A program made the position numbers and the translations under genes. From positions 1 to 20,664 of the forward strand of contig JAKAXN010000041.1 in assembly GCA_021816565.1 (NCBI GenBank): a DNA stretch of 20,664 nt, written 5' to 3'. This DNA is from Actinomycetes bacterium (GTDB lineage Bacteria > Actinomycetota > Acidimicrobiia > Acidimicrobiales > Palsa-688). Positions 7,333 to 15,247 of this stretch are shown piece after piece. The notes under the pieces are model-generated. The model made no database searches and was not told where the DNA came from. It worked only from the letters and a program-made list of their open reading frames with translations. Within the stretch, counting starts at the first letter, position 1. Every line of letters starts with the position of its first letter.

Positions 7333-9225
7333 CTACCCGCAGGCCAGGTCCAGGTCGTAGGGGTCGGCCGGTCCCGAGTAGGACCCGGGGAAGGGCCCCT
7401 GGTACCCGAACTGCACCAGCTTCAAGACGCCGGACGCGAACGTGTAGCGGCCCGGGTCGGCGCAGTAGCTGTCGGCGCTGTAGCCCGGCCCGGACCGGTT
7501 ACCGGCACCGGCGGTCCAGAGGGGCACGCCGGGTACGACCAGGCCGCCGGTGATGCCGTCCCACTGCGGACGGGTGGAGTAGATCCCGCCCTGGACCTCC
7601 ATGGACCGAAGCCCTAGGAGGGCCCCGTTGACCACCAGGTCGTTGCTGATGGTGTCACGCCACCCGGAGTACCGCTCCACGTCGAGCCACCACAGCTTCG
7701 GGTACACCCCCACGCTGCGGGAGTAGGCGACCCAGTGGCGAGCCCAGTTGTAGCCGTAGTTGAAGCTCTCGCACGCCGCGTCGATCAGGGCGCAGGCGCC
7801 GGCCGGTCCGGTGAGCGATGACTCCGGGGCCGGCTCGGGGAGGCCGTCCATGTAGATGTAGGCCGACATGCGGGGCCCGGCCCACGCCGCCTCCTGCAGG
7901 TAGCAGGGGTTGGGTGGGTTGTCGATGGCACCGCTGGTCACCTGCACCACCGCCACCCCCGTCGGGCCCGGCGGGATCTGGCCGCACTGGTACTGGGATA
8001 TGTCCATCCCCACGGAGCCCGGGGGGTACGCCGTCAGATCGCTGACGGCCGTCCTGGCCACCGACGGATCGACCGGCGGCAGGGCCGCCGCGGCCAGGGC
8101 TGCGGCGCTGGCCGTCTGGCCCACCGGGGGGGCGTCTCCGAAGGCGAAGACACTCCCGCCGGTCCCGGCCAGCCAGTAGCCCTGACCGTCGGCGCTCGGG
8201 ACCAGGGCCGTGACAGGGGAGCCGGCCGTCCGCCCGACGGCGTTGCCGTGGTAGCCGGCGTGGCCGAAGCCGAACACCCCGCCGTCACCGGACGCCAGCC
8301 AGTACCCGTCTCCGGAGGGCATGGCCGCCATGGCCACGATCGGCGAGGCCAGCCGCGACCGGCTCAGGTTCCCCATGTAGCGGGCATCACCGAAGGCGAA
8401 CACCCCGCCGTCGGCCGCCGCCAGCCAGTAACCACCACCGTCGGGCGTCGCCGCCATGGCCACGATCGGCGAGGCCAGCCGCGACCGGCTCGAGTTCCCC
8501 ATGTAGCGGGCATCACCGAAGGCGAACACCCCGCCGTCGGCCGCCGCCAGCCAGTAACCACCACCGTCGGGCGTCGCCGCCATGGCCACGATGGGGGCGC
8601 TCAGGCGCCGCCCGCTCAGGGCGCCGTGGTACGGGGCGTGGAAGGCGAACACCCCGCCGTCGGCCCCGGCCATCCAGTAGCCGTCACTGGCCGGGTCGGC
8701 GGCCACCGAGGTGACCGGGGCGGCCAGCCGGGTGCCGCCGAGGGACCCGAAGAAGCCGGCCGACCCGACGGGGAACAGGCCGCCGTCGGCCCCGACCAGC
8801 AGCAGTTCCCGACCGGCCCGCCCGACCGCCGCGGCGACGATGGGTGCGGCCAGGTGTTCCTGCTGCAGGGACGTGCTCCACGCCGAGGCGGCCCCCGGCG
8901 GGGTCCGGTCCGCAGCGGTGGCGGCCCGCGGGCTGAGCGGCGGGGCCGCGGCCAGCGACGCCGACGCCGCGGTGCCGGAAACGACGGTGTTTGGTTTCCC
9001 GCCGCCGGGGTAGATATGGGAATAAGCTTGAGTGTGTCCCGGTACTCCCGGGGAGCGGGCGCGAAGAAAGGCCCCGGTCGCAGCCGGCGGTCTGTCGGAT
9101 CCCGTGACGGCCGGGGGTCGGGGGGAGGTGGCGATCACCACTGACGTGACCAGACAGGCCGACACGAGCACCGCCCCGCCGCTGCCGATCCACGACAGGG
9201 CGCGGATGTGCTTGTCGTCCTGCAT
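7333..9225 (-). CDS. Exported propeller-repeat protein with C-terminal GH25/DUF1906-like domain
   Basis: A 630-residue protein with a hydrophobic N-terminal segment (about 13-33) acting as signal or anchor, then a Pro/Ala-rich stretch (35-120). Six repeats of about 42 residues follow (124-371), with core GYWLAAADGGVFAFGDA; repeats 3 and 4 are almost identical. Such repeats probably each form one propeller blade and are common in secreted proteins of Acidimicrobiia. The C-terminal domain (406-630) begins with GMDISQYQC and contains WWLDVERYSGW; Asp408, Asp515 and Glu517 match the catalytic pattern of GH25 lysozyme-type folds, also seen in DUF1906 proteins. Cell-wall binding or hydrolysis is therefore possible, but not proven. 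It is separated from neighbours by 130 bp upstream and 166 bp downstream, so probably transcribed alone. Confidence 0.8.
   Translation of the reverse strand: MQDDKHIRALSWIGSGGAVLVSACLVTSVVIATSPRPPAVTGSDRPPAATGAFLRARSPGVPGHTQAYSHIYPGGGKPNTVVSGTAASASLAAAPPLSPRAATAADRTPPGAASAWSTSLQQEHLAAPIVAAAVGRAGRELLLVGADGGLFPVGSAGFFGSLGGTRLAAPVTSVAADPASDGYWMAGADGGVFAFHAPYHGALSGRRLSAPIVAMAATPDGGGYWLAAADGGVFAFGDARYMGNSSRSRLASPIVAMAATPDGGGYWLAAADGGVFAFGDARYMGNLSRSRLASPIVAMAAMPSGDGYWLASGDGGVFGFGHAGYHGNAVGRTAGSPVTALVPSADGQGYWLAGTGGSVFAFGDAPPVGQTASAAALAAAALPPVDPSVARTAVSDLTAYPPGSVGMDISQYQCGQIPPGPTGVAVVQVTSGAIDNPPNPCYLQEAAWAGPRMSAYIYMDGLPEPAPESSLTGPAGACALIDAACESFNYGYNWARHWVAYSRSVGVYPKLWWLDVERYSGWRDTISNDLVVNGALLGLRSMEVQGGIYSTRPQWDGITGGLVVPGVPLWTAGAGNRSGPGYSADSYCADPGRYTFASGVLKLVQFGYQGPFPGSYSGPADPYDLDLACG
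8341..8592 (-). repeat. Tandem 126-bp repeat inside the propeller-protein gene
   Basis: Copies 8341-8466 and 8467-8592 differ at only two adjacent-codon bases (CTCAGG versus CTCGAG on the plus strand), while flanking repeats coding for the same motif are much more diverged. The unit is exactly 42 codons, so gain or loss of a copy keeps the frame. This indicates a recent duplication or gene conversion of one repeat. Confidence 0.95.
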
Positions 9226-9237
9226 CGGTTCGCTCAG

Positions 9238-9243
9238 ACCATA
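9238..9243 (-). promoter_or_regulatory. Candidate -10 hexamer for the propeller-protein gene
   Basis: On the minus strand TATGGT (TANNNT) ends 12 nt before the ATG at 9225, which would give a leader of only about 5 nt. No clear -35 or Shine-Dalgarno sequence is visible. Confidence 0.33.
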
Positions 9244-9284
9244 ACCCCGCCACCGCCCGATGATGCGGCCTGCAGGCTAGCCCA

Positions 9285-9301
9285 CGCCGGACAAGCCGGC
9301 G
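9285..9301 (-). terminator. Short GC hairpin, possible end of the fdh operon
   Basis: CGCCGG and CCGGCG form a 6-bp stem around ACAAG, about 55 nt past the last stop codon of the formate dehydrogenase operon (9356). A perfect 12-bp palindrome, GCCGGGCCCGGC (9333-9344), lies between them. Neither is followed by a U-rich tract, so the terminator call is weak. Confidence 0.28.
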
Positions 9302-9355
9302 GATCACGAAAGCCGGACCAAACGTCGAGGATGCCGGGCCCGGCTGCGGTCGGTC

Positions 9356-10042
9356 CTAGGAACCGATGACCGTCGACTCCTCCGCACGGGGCGCAACTGC
9401 GACCGTCTCCGGGGCCGCTCCCCGCTCCGGATCCGTGGCCGGAGGGGCGGGCGGCCGGGTCGAGAGGGCCGCCGGCGTGGGCACCTTCCGCCCGGTGAGG
9501 GCGTCGCGGAGGCGGTCCAGGCGGGCCAGCAGGTAGCCGGCGCTGGCGAGCGCCCCGGGCATGGGCGGGGTGTGGGGGTGGGGCCGCGTCGGGCCCCGGA
9601 GCCGGGCGTCGACCCACCGGCGGCCCAGGCGGTCGGCCTCCTCGGCGGTGAGGTGGTCGGCCAGGCGGGGCCAGATTTGGTTCTGCTCGTAGGTGATGTG
9701 CTGGCGGGCGTGCGACGCCACCGTGGCCACGCACTCCTCGAAGTCCTTGTTGCCCGCCTTGATGGCGCTCAACTCGTTGAGGGCCCGCTTGGCCTGACGC
9801 TCCTGTCCCGTGGCGTGGAACACCAGATCCTCACCGTCGGGGCAGACCCGGCGCACCACCGGCCAGATCACCAGTTCCTCGGCCGCCTCGTGCGCCGATT
9901 CGATGGCAACCAGCTCCCGGGCCAGCCGCCGGTGCTCCTTCGGGCTGCCGCTCGGCGAGCCGGCGCCGCCGGTGAGCTGGTTGAGCAGGTCCCACACCAT
10001 GTCGTGGTCGGCCTGCATCACCCGCCACAGATCCTGGATCAC
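9356..10042 (-). CDS. Hemerythrin-domain protein, last gene of fdh module 1
   Basis: 228 residues, of which about 1-145 form a hemerythrin (HHE) four-helix bundle that binds a non-heme di-iron centre. Candidate ligands are His13 (ADHDMVW), His51/Glu55 (HEAAEE), His76 and His115/Glu119 (HITYEQ). After the domain comes PTRPHPHTP (151-159), also present in the other hemerythrin gene of this operon, then an Ala/Pro-rich tail that looks disordered. Related proteins sense, store or remove O2, NO or iron; a role in protecting or adjusting the oxygen-sensitive formate dehydrogenase is inferred from position only. The GTG at 10042 overlaps the nrfD stop by 4 nt (GTGA) and has a GAGGAAGG ribosome binding site 4 nt upstream, which fixes the start. 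Confidence 0.83.
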   Translation of the reverse strand: MIQDLWRVMQADHDMVWDLLNQLTGGAGSPSGSPKEHRRLARELVAIESAHEAAEELVIWPVVRRVCPDGEDLVFHATGQERQAKRALNELSAIKAGNKDFEECVATVASHARQHITYEQNQIWPRLADHLTAEEADRLGRRWVDARLRGPTRPHPHTPPMPGALASAGYLLARLDRLRDALTGRKVPTPAALSTRPPAPPATDPERGAAPETVAVAPRAEESTVIGS

Positions 10043-11061
10043 GTGCCCTTCCTCGCCTTCTTCTCGAGCCGTTCGCGTTGGGGGACGACCGTGTATTTCG
10101 GGTCCTGGGCCGAGCTGATGCCGGCCTCGAAGATCCCGAACCTGGTGAAGGCCGACCCGGCCAGGAGCATGGCCCCGGCAGCAGCCCGCAGCGACCGCCG
10201 CCGGGTGAGCCCCCCCGCCGCGGCCAGCACAGCCCCTCCGGCGGTCAGCGCCTCCGCCGCCTTCATGTACCGGCCGGCCTTACCCTCGTGGAAGGCCTCC
10301 TTGACGATGCCGATGCTCTCCTCGTGGACCTTGGAGAGCGCCACCTCCGACAGCCCGGCCACCGCTCCGAGGAAGGCCATCGGGGTGCTCTCCGACACCG
10401 GGGCGCCGAGCAGCCCCAGTCCCGCCGCGGCGCTGGCCGCGCTGCTCACGAAGATGAACGGCATGTACTCGTAGCCGTCGTGCCAGGCGGGGACGGCGGT
10501 GTTGGAGATGAGCGCGGCGGTGTAGGTGGCCACCGGGGGCCCGAGCACGGCGGCCCCGGCGCTGGCCAGCGTCCCCAGGGCCGGCGCCGCGCCGGTGACG
10601 GCGGAGAGCGCCGACACGGTGGCCGCCGGCACGAAGCCCGACAGGAGCCAGGACCCCACGCTCATGGGCGACGTGACCTTGAACATTCGCAGCATGTTCA
10701 AGAACCGGCCCCGCCGGCCCAGGTCGTGGACCAGGGCGACCAGGGAGAGGTGACCGGCTGCGGCCGCGCCGATCTTGCTGACCTTGGCCAGCCCGGGTCG
10801 CCCGGTGACCTGGGCGGCCAGACCGACGGCGGCGCCGGCCCCGGCCAGGCCCCCGAGGAACAGGTACCCGGGTATGTCGGGGGATTCCCAGGCCGGCTTG
10901 TTGATGACCGGCAGGTCGTAGTACGAGCCGAACTCGGGCTCGTCGCGTCGCTTCGCCTTGCGGGGCCCGCCCCCGCCGGGCGGCACGTTGGCCCCGACCG
11001 TGGCCTCCCGACCCGGGTGGATCCCGGTGGTCCCGTCGGTGGTGACGGCGTCGGTACTCAT
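10039..11061 (-). CDS. nrfD: NrfD/polysulfide-reductase-like membrane subunit of formate dehydrogenase (module 1)
   Basis: 340 residues. A hydrophilic N-terminus of about 60 residues includes EPEFGSYYDLPVINKPAW, followed by about eight membrane helices (roughly 63-85, 97-114, 132-156, 165-188, 200-219, 224-243, 268-285, 291-310). The motif SPMSVGSW (131-138) is typical of the NrfD family. These subunits bind quinone and take electrons from a four-cluster ferredoxin partner; they lack heme, unlike the FdnI-type cytochrome b subunit of E. coli. The ATG at 11061 overlaps the Fe-S gene's stop (ATGA) and has GGGAGG 6 nt upstream; the frame continues further upstream but inside the Fe-S gene. A paralog with the same motifs is at 17250-18320. 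Confidence 0.85.
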   Translation of the reverse strand: MSTDAVTTDGTTGIHPGREATVGANVPPGGGGPRKAKRRDEPEFGSYYDLPVINKPAWESPDIPGYLFLGGLAGAGAAVGLAAQVTGRPGLAKVSKIGAAAAGHLSLVALVHDLGRRGRFLNMLRMFKVTSPMSVGSWLLSGFVPAATVSALSAVTGAAPALGTLASAGAAVLGPPVATYTAALISNTAVPAWHDGYEYMPFIFVSSAASAAAGLGLLGAPVSESTPMAFLGAVAGLSEVALSKVHEESIGIVKEAFHEGKAGRYMKAAEALTAGGAVLAAAGGLTRRRSLRAAAGAMLLAGSAFTRFGIFEAGISSAQDPKYTVVPQRERLEKKARKGT

Positions 11062-11987
11062 GCTGCACCTCCCGGCCGGCCGGCGCCGAGGAAGGTGGCG
11101 GCGATGCTCCCACCGAGGACGCTCATGGCCACGCCGGCCAGCTTCCACATCTTCGGCAGATCCCTCGTGGTCACGACCGGGTCGGGTGGCAGCCCGTACA
11201 CCTCGGGCTCGTCGAGCAGGAGGAAGAACGCCCCGTCCCCGCCGACCCCGTCGTCGGGGTCGCGGCCATAGAGCCGGGCCTCCCCGACGCCAACCGAGTG
11301 CATCTGGGCCAGCCGCTGGTCCGCCCGCTGGCGCAGCTCGTCGAGCGGGCCGAACTGGATGGAGTCGGTGGGGCAGGCCTTGGCGCACGCCGGCTCCTGC
11401 CCGACCCCCAGACGGTCGTAGCAGAGGGTGCACTTCCAGGCCCGACCGTCGCCGTGGCGCTGGTCGATGACCCCGTACGGGCAGGCCGGTACGCAGTAGC
11501 CGCAGCCGTTGCAGATGTCCTCCTGCACCACCACCGTCGAGAACTCCGTGCGGAACAGCGCCCCGGTCGGGCACACGTCCAGGCAGGCGGCCTCGGTGCA
11601 GTGCTTGCACACATCGGACGACATCAGCCACCGGATGCCCTCGGCTGTCACCTCCGGAGCCGTCGGGACCGACGCAACCGATCCGCTGGAGGCGGCCATA
11701 CCGACACCGCCCGTGATCTGGCCGGCCAGGGACTTCGGCTGCTCGATGAACGCCACGTGGCGCCAGCTGTCCGCCCCCAGCCCCTTGGTGTTGTCGTAGG
11801 ACATGCCGGTGAACTCCAGCCCGTCCTCGGGGATCTGGTTCCACTCCTTGCAGGCCACCTCGCAGGCCTTGCAGCCGATGCACACCGACGTGTCGGTGAA
11901 GAATCCCATCCGGGGCGGGGCGTCGGCGTAGCCGCTGCCGGCCGCCGCCTCCTGCCCGTTGTCGAAGCGCATGTCAAGAAGGCTCAT
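11058..11987 (-). CDS. fdhB: Four-[4Fe-4S] electron-transfer subunit of formate dehydrogenase (module 1)
   Basis: 309 residues carrying 16 cysteines in four ferredoxin-type groups: 36/39/42/46, 127/130/135/139, 159/162/165/169 and 186/189/201/205, which would assemble four [4Fe-4S] clusters as in FdnH/HybA-type subunits. They carry electrons between FdhA and the NrfD protein. The C-terminus has one hydrophobic segment (about 283-301) that can anchor it to the membrane. There is no signal peptide or twin-arginine motif. Compared with its paralog at 18317-19174 it has a longer, low-complexity Ser/Ala/Val-rich insert between the first and second cysteine groups (about 92-116). The ATG at 11987 overlaps the fdhA stop (ATGA), with GGAGG about 10 nt upstream. 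Confidence 0.9.
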   Translation of the reverse strand: MSLLDMRFDNGQEAAAGSGYADAPPRMGFFTDTSVCIGCKACEVACKEWNQIPEDGLEFTGMSYDNTKGLGADSWRHVAFIEQPKSLAGQITGGVGMAASSGSVASVPTAPEVTAEGIRWLMSSDVCKHCTEAACLDVCPTGALFRTEFSTVVVQEDICNGCGYCVPACPYGVIDQRHGDGRAWKCTLCYDRLGVGQEPACAKACPTDSIQFGPLDELRQRADQRLAQMHSVGVGEARLYGRDPDDGVGGDGAFFLLLDEPEVYGLPPDPVVTTRDLPKMWKLAGVAMSVLGGSIAATFLGAGRPGGAA

Positions 11988-14900
11988 ACCGACAGCACCT
12001 CCGTACCGGTCTCGGCGGTGACGCCGGCCCGCCGCTGGTAGTCACGAACCAGCTCGACCCGGGCCGGCCCGGTGGGCCGGCGGCCCGGCCTTATGGCCGC
12101 GGTGAGCGCCTTGACCTCCTGGATGTGCACGTTGGGATCGAGCACGATCGACGTGAGATCGTTGGCCGAGTCCCCCTGGGTGTAGCCGTTGGGACCCCAG
12201 TGGAACGGCAGCGCGATCTGGTGGACCACCCGGCCGTCGATCAGCAGCGGCGTCATCCGGCCGGTGACCAGCACCCGGGCTTCGATGCAGTTGCGGGCGG
12301 TGATGATGGTGGCCCATCCCCGGTGTTCGAGCCCGCACTCATCGGCCAGCTCCGGGGATACCTCACAGAACATCTCCGGCTGCAGCTCCGACAGCCTGGA
12401 CACCCACCGGCTCATACCCCCGGCGGTGAAGTGCTCGGTCAGGCGGAAGGTGGTCACCACGTGCGGGTAGACCTCGGCGCCGGGCTCGGATCCGCTCGGG
12501 TGGTAGCGGTTGTGCTCGTGCCTGAAGATCTGGCGGACCGGGCTGCGCTGCTGCTTGTACATGGGGTTGGCCGTCGGGGACTCCTGCGGCTCGTAGTGGG
12601 TGGGTAGGGGCCCGTCCACCAGCCCGGCGGGGGCGAACAGCCACCCCTTCCCGTCGGCCTGCATCACGAACGGGTCGATGCCCGACAGGGCCTCGCCCCG
12701 GGTGGCCCCGGCCGGTGGCCGGTAGTGCGGGCCCTTGGAGGCGGTGAAGTCGGGGATGTCGTGTCCCACCCACAGAGCCTTCTCCTCGTCCCACCACACC
12801 AGCGCCTTGCGGGGGCTCCACGGCTTGCCGTCGGGGTCCGCCGAGGCCCGGTTGTAGAGCAGGCGGCGGTTGGCCGGCCAGGCCCAGCCCCACTCCCCGC
12901 CCAGCCAGTTCTGCTCCTTGGCCGGTTTGCGCCGGGCCGCCTGGTTGACGCCGTCGGCGTAGACCCCGCAGTAGATCCAGCAACCACAGGCGGTGGACCC
13001 GTCCTCGTTGAGCTGCTCGTAGGACGCCAGCGGCGATCCCTCGGAGTCCCAGCCGTTGATCTCGGCCAGTACCGACTCCGCGTTCGGCTCCTCGATGGCG
13101 CCCTCGGTCGGATAGTCCCAGGTGAGGTCCAGGACCGGGCGGTCGATGGGGTCGGTGGAGCCGGCCAGCTTCTCTTTGATGATGCGCCCCAGGTGGTACA
13201 TGAACCACAGGTCGCTGCGGGCCTCGCCGTCGGGTTCTTTGGACTCGTAGTGCCACTGCAGCATGCGGTTGGTGTTGGTGAAGCTGCCGTTCTTCTCGGT
13301 GTGGGAGGCCGCCGGGAAGAAGAACACCTCGGTGGCGATGTCCCCGGTCTTCAATTCCCCGGAGTCGATCTCCGGGCCGTCCTTCCACCACGTGGCGGAT
13401 TCGATCAGCGAGAAGTCCCGCACCACCAGCCAGTCCAGGTTGGCCATCCCCAGCCGCTGCATCTTGGCGTTGGCCGAGCCCACCGCCGGGTTCTCCCCCA
13501 TCAGGAAGTACCCCTTGCACTCGCCGGCCATCTGGTTGAGCACGGTGTCGTAGGTGCTGTGGCTGCCGGTGATCTTGGGCAGGTAGTCGTAGCAGAAGTC
13601 ATTCTCGGGGGTGGCCGCCGGACCCCAGTACGCCTTCAGCAGGCTCACCATGTAGGCCCGCATGTCGCCCCAGAAGCCCTTGCCGGACTTCTCCCCCTCT
13701 ATGTAGTCGTCGAGAGTGGCGTGCTCGTAGGCGTGGGGCATCGGCAGGTACCCGGGCAGCAGGTTGAACAGCGTCGGGATGTCGGTCGACCCCTGGATCG
13801 AGGCGTGACCGCGCAGAGCCTGGATCCCGCCCCCCGGCCGGCCGATGTTGCCGAGGAGCAGCTGGAGGATGGACGCGGCCCGGATGAACTGCGATCCGTC
13901 GGTGTGCTGGGTCCAGCCGACCGCGTACACGAAAGAGGTGGTGCGGTCCCGGCCGGAGCTGCTGGTGACGACCTCGCACACCTTCTGGAACAGGTCCCGG
14001 GGGATGCCGCAGATCTGCTCCACGTACTCCGGGGTGTAACGGGCGTAGTGCTTGCGCAGCAGCTGGAACACGCAGCGGGGGTGCTGCAGGGTCGGGTCGG
14101 TGTTGGGCGAGCCGTGCATGCCGGCGCCCCCCGAGCCGTGGGTCTCCGCCGTGCCGGCGTCCTTCACGGCCTGGAGCCGCTCCTCGTACTCGGGGTCGTC
14201 CTTCTCCCCCCCGTCCTCCGGGTCGGTGGTCTGGCTCATGCCCTCGGGCAGCCACGCCTCGTTCTCGTAGGCCGACGCCTTCTCGTGGAACCCGGAGAAG
14301 ATGCCGTTGAGGTCCTCGGTGTCGCGGTACTCGTCGCGGATTATCTGCGGGGCGTTGGTGTAGTTGACGACGTAGTCCCTGAACCACTTGTCGTGCTCGA
14401 TGGCGTAGCGGATGATGCCGCCGAGGAACACGATGTCGGTCCCGGCCCGGATGGGCACGTGGACGTCGGCCAGGGCGCTGGTCCGGCTGAAGCGGGGATC
14501 CACGTGGATGACCGTCGCCCCCCGGGCCTTGGCTTCCATCACCCACTGGAAGCCCACCGGGTGGGCCTCGGCGAAGCTGGATCCCTCGATGACGATGCAG
14601 TCGGAATGCTGCAGGTCCTGCATGGCGGTGGTGGCTCCACCCCGGCCGAACGACGGCCCCAGACCGGCGACGGTGGCGCTGTGGCAGAGGCGGGCCTGGT
14701 TCTCTATCTGCACCACGCCGAGGGCGGTGAGCAGCTTCTTGATGAGGTAGTTCTCTTCGTTGTCCAAGGTGGCGCCGCCGAGGGAGGCGATGCCCATGGT
14801 GCGGCGGACCTCTTTGTCCTTGAAGGTCTGCTGCCACTTCTCCCGCCGGGTCCTGATGACCCGGTCTGCGACCATTTCCATGGCCCGGTCCAGCGGTAGC

Positions 14901-15247
14901 CGCTCCCAGTCGGTGGCGTGGGGAGGGCGGTACAGCACGTGGTAGCGCCGGGTGGGACCGGTGGACAGCTCCAGGGTGGCCGCGCCCTTGGGGCACAGCC
15001 GGCCCCGGCTCACCGGCGAGTCCGGGTCGCCCTCGATCTGGACGATCTTGTCGTCCTTGACGTAGATGTTCTGGCCGCAGCCGACCCCGCAGTAGGGGCA
15101 GATGGACTTGACCACCTTGTCGGCGTTGGCGGTGCGGGGCTCCAGGTTGTCCGACTGCTTCGACTTGGCGGCGATGCCCCGCCCGAAGGCGTCCCGCTCG
15201 CGGACCTGGCGCAATACCGGCCAGTGCTCGATCAGGTCACGGATCAC
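11984..15247 (-). CDS. fdhA: Formate dehydrogenase alpha subunit, Mo/W-bis-MGD, Cys-type (module 1)
   Basis: 1087 residues of the molybdopterin oxidoreductase family (E. coli FdnG is about 1015). It interconverts formate and CO2. Cys50, 53, 57 and 85 (CPYCGVGC...RGRLCPKG) hold one [4Fe-4S] cluster. The active-site segment is ARLCHSATVAGL, with Cys188 and His189; the codon at 14684-14686 is TGC where FDH-N enzymes use TGA for selenocysteine. GRGGATTAMQDL (201-212) and RGHASIQGSTD are further family marks, and the C-terminus is a dinucleotide-binding domain (from about SELQPEMFCEVSPEL). The N-terminus (MIRDLIEHWPVLRQV) has no twin-arginine motif or hydrophobic region, so the protein should stay in the cytoplasm. 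The GTG at 15247 overlaps the stop of the hemerythrin gene before it (GTGA). A paralog's C-terminal half is at 19175-20664. Confidence 0.93.
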   Translation of the reverse strand: MIRDLIEHWPVLRQVRERDAFGRGIAAKSKQSDNLEPRTANADKVVKSICPYCGVGCGQNIYVKDDKIVQIEGDPDSPVSRGRLCPKGAATLELSTGPTRRYHVLYRPPHATDWERLPLDRAMEMVADRVIRTRREKWQQTFKDKEVRRTMGIASLGGATLDNEENYLIKKLLTALGVVQIENQARLCHSATVAGLGPSFGRGGATTAMQDLQHSDCIVIEGSSFAEAHPVGFQWVMEAKARGATVIHVDPRFSRTSALADVHVPIRAGTDIVFLGGIIRYAIEHDKWFRDYVVNYTNAPQIIRDEYRDTEDLNGIFSGFHEKASAYENEAWLPEGMSQTTDPEDGGEKDDPEYEERLQAVKDAGTAETHGSGGAGMHGSPNTDPTLQHPRCVFQLLRKHYARYTPEYVEQICGIPRDLFQKVCEVVTSSSGRDRTTSFVYAVGWTQHTDGSQFIRAASILQLLLGNIGRPGGGIQALRGHASIQGSTDIPTLFNLLPGYLPMPHAYEHATLDDYIEGEKSGKGFWGDMRAYMVSLLKAYWGPAATPENDFCYDYLPKITGSHSTYDTVLNQMAGECKGYFLMGENPAVGSANAKMQRLGMANLDWLVVRDFSLIESATWWKDGPEIDSGELKTGDIATEVFFFPAASHTEKNGSFTNTNRMLQWHYESKEPDGEARSDLWFMYHLGRIIKEKLAGSTDPIDRPVLDLTWDYPTEGAIEEPNAESVLAEINGWDSEGSPLASYEQLNEDGSTACGCWIYCGVYADGVNQAARRKPAKEQNWLGGEWGWAWPANRRLLYNRASADPDGKPWSPRKALVWWDEEKALWVGHDIPDFTASKGPHYRPPAGATRGEALSGIDPFVMQADGKGWLFAPAGLVDGPLPTHYEPQESPTANPMYKQQRSPVRQIFRHEHNRYHPSGSEPGAEVYPHVVTTFRLTEHFTAGGMSRWVSRLSELQPEMFCEVSPELADECGLEHRGWATIITARNCIEARVLVTGRMTPLLIDGRVVHQIALPFHWGPNGYTQGDSANDLTSIVLDPNVHIQEVKALTAAIRPGRRPTGPARVELVRDYQRRAGVTAETGTEVLSV

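Noticed and set aside
8341..8592. Repeat array considered as CRISPR or minisatellite
   Set aside because: The units are 126 bp, in frame, and encode a known propeller-type motif with no spacers.
9333..9344. 12-bp palindrome GCCGGGCCCGGC as an operator
   Set aside because: Palindromes made only of G and C are expected by chance at this base composition, and no gene start is close by.
11062..11883. Possible fusion of nrfD with a longer N-terminal region, since the frame stays open upstream of 11061
   Set aside because: The extension lies wholly inside the 16-cysteine Fe-S gene in another frame; ATG 11061 has a good ribosome binding site and the homologous paralog starts at the same point.
12725..14899. 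A 724-codon open frame on the plus strand, antisense to fdhA
   Set aside because: It mirrors the codon pattern of a certain gene on the minus strand in GC-rich DNA; its product is a Gly/Val/Arg/His-rich string with no motif. The same holds for frames at 3867-5813, 6045-7181, 10078-11271 and 18539-19540.
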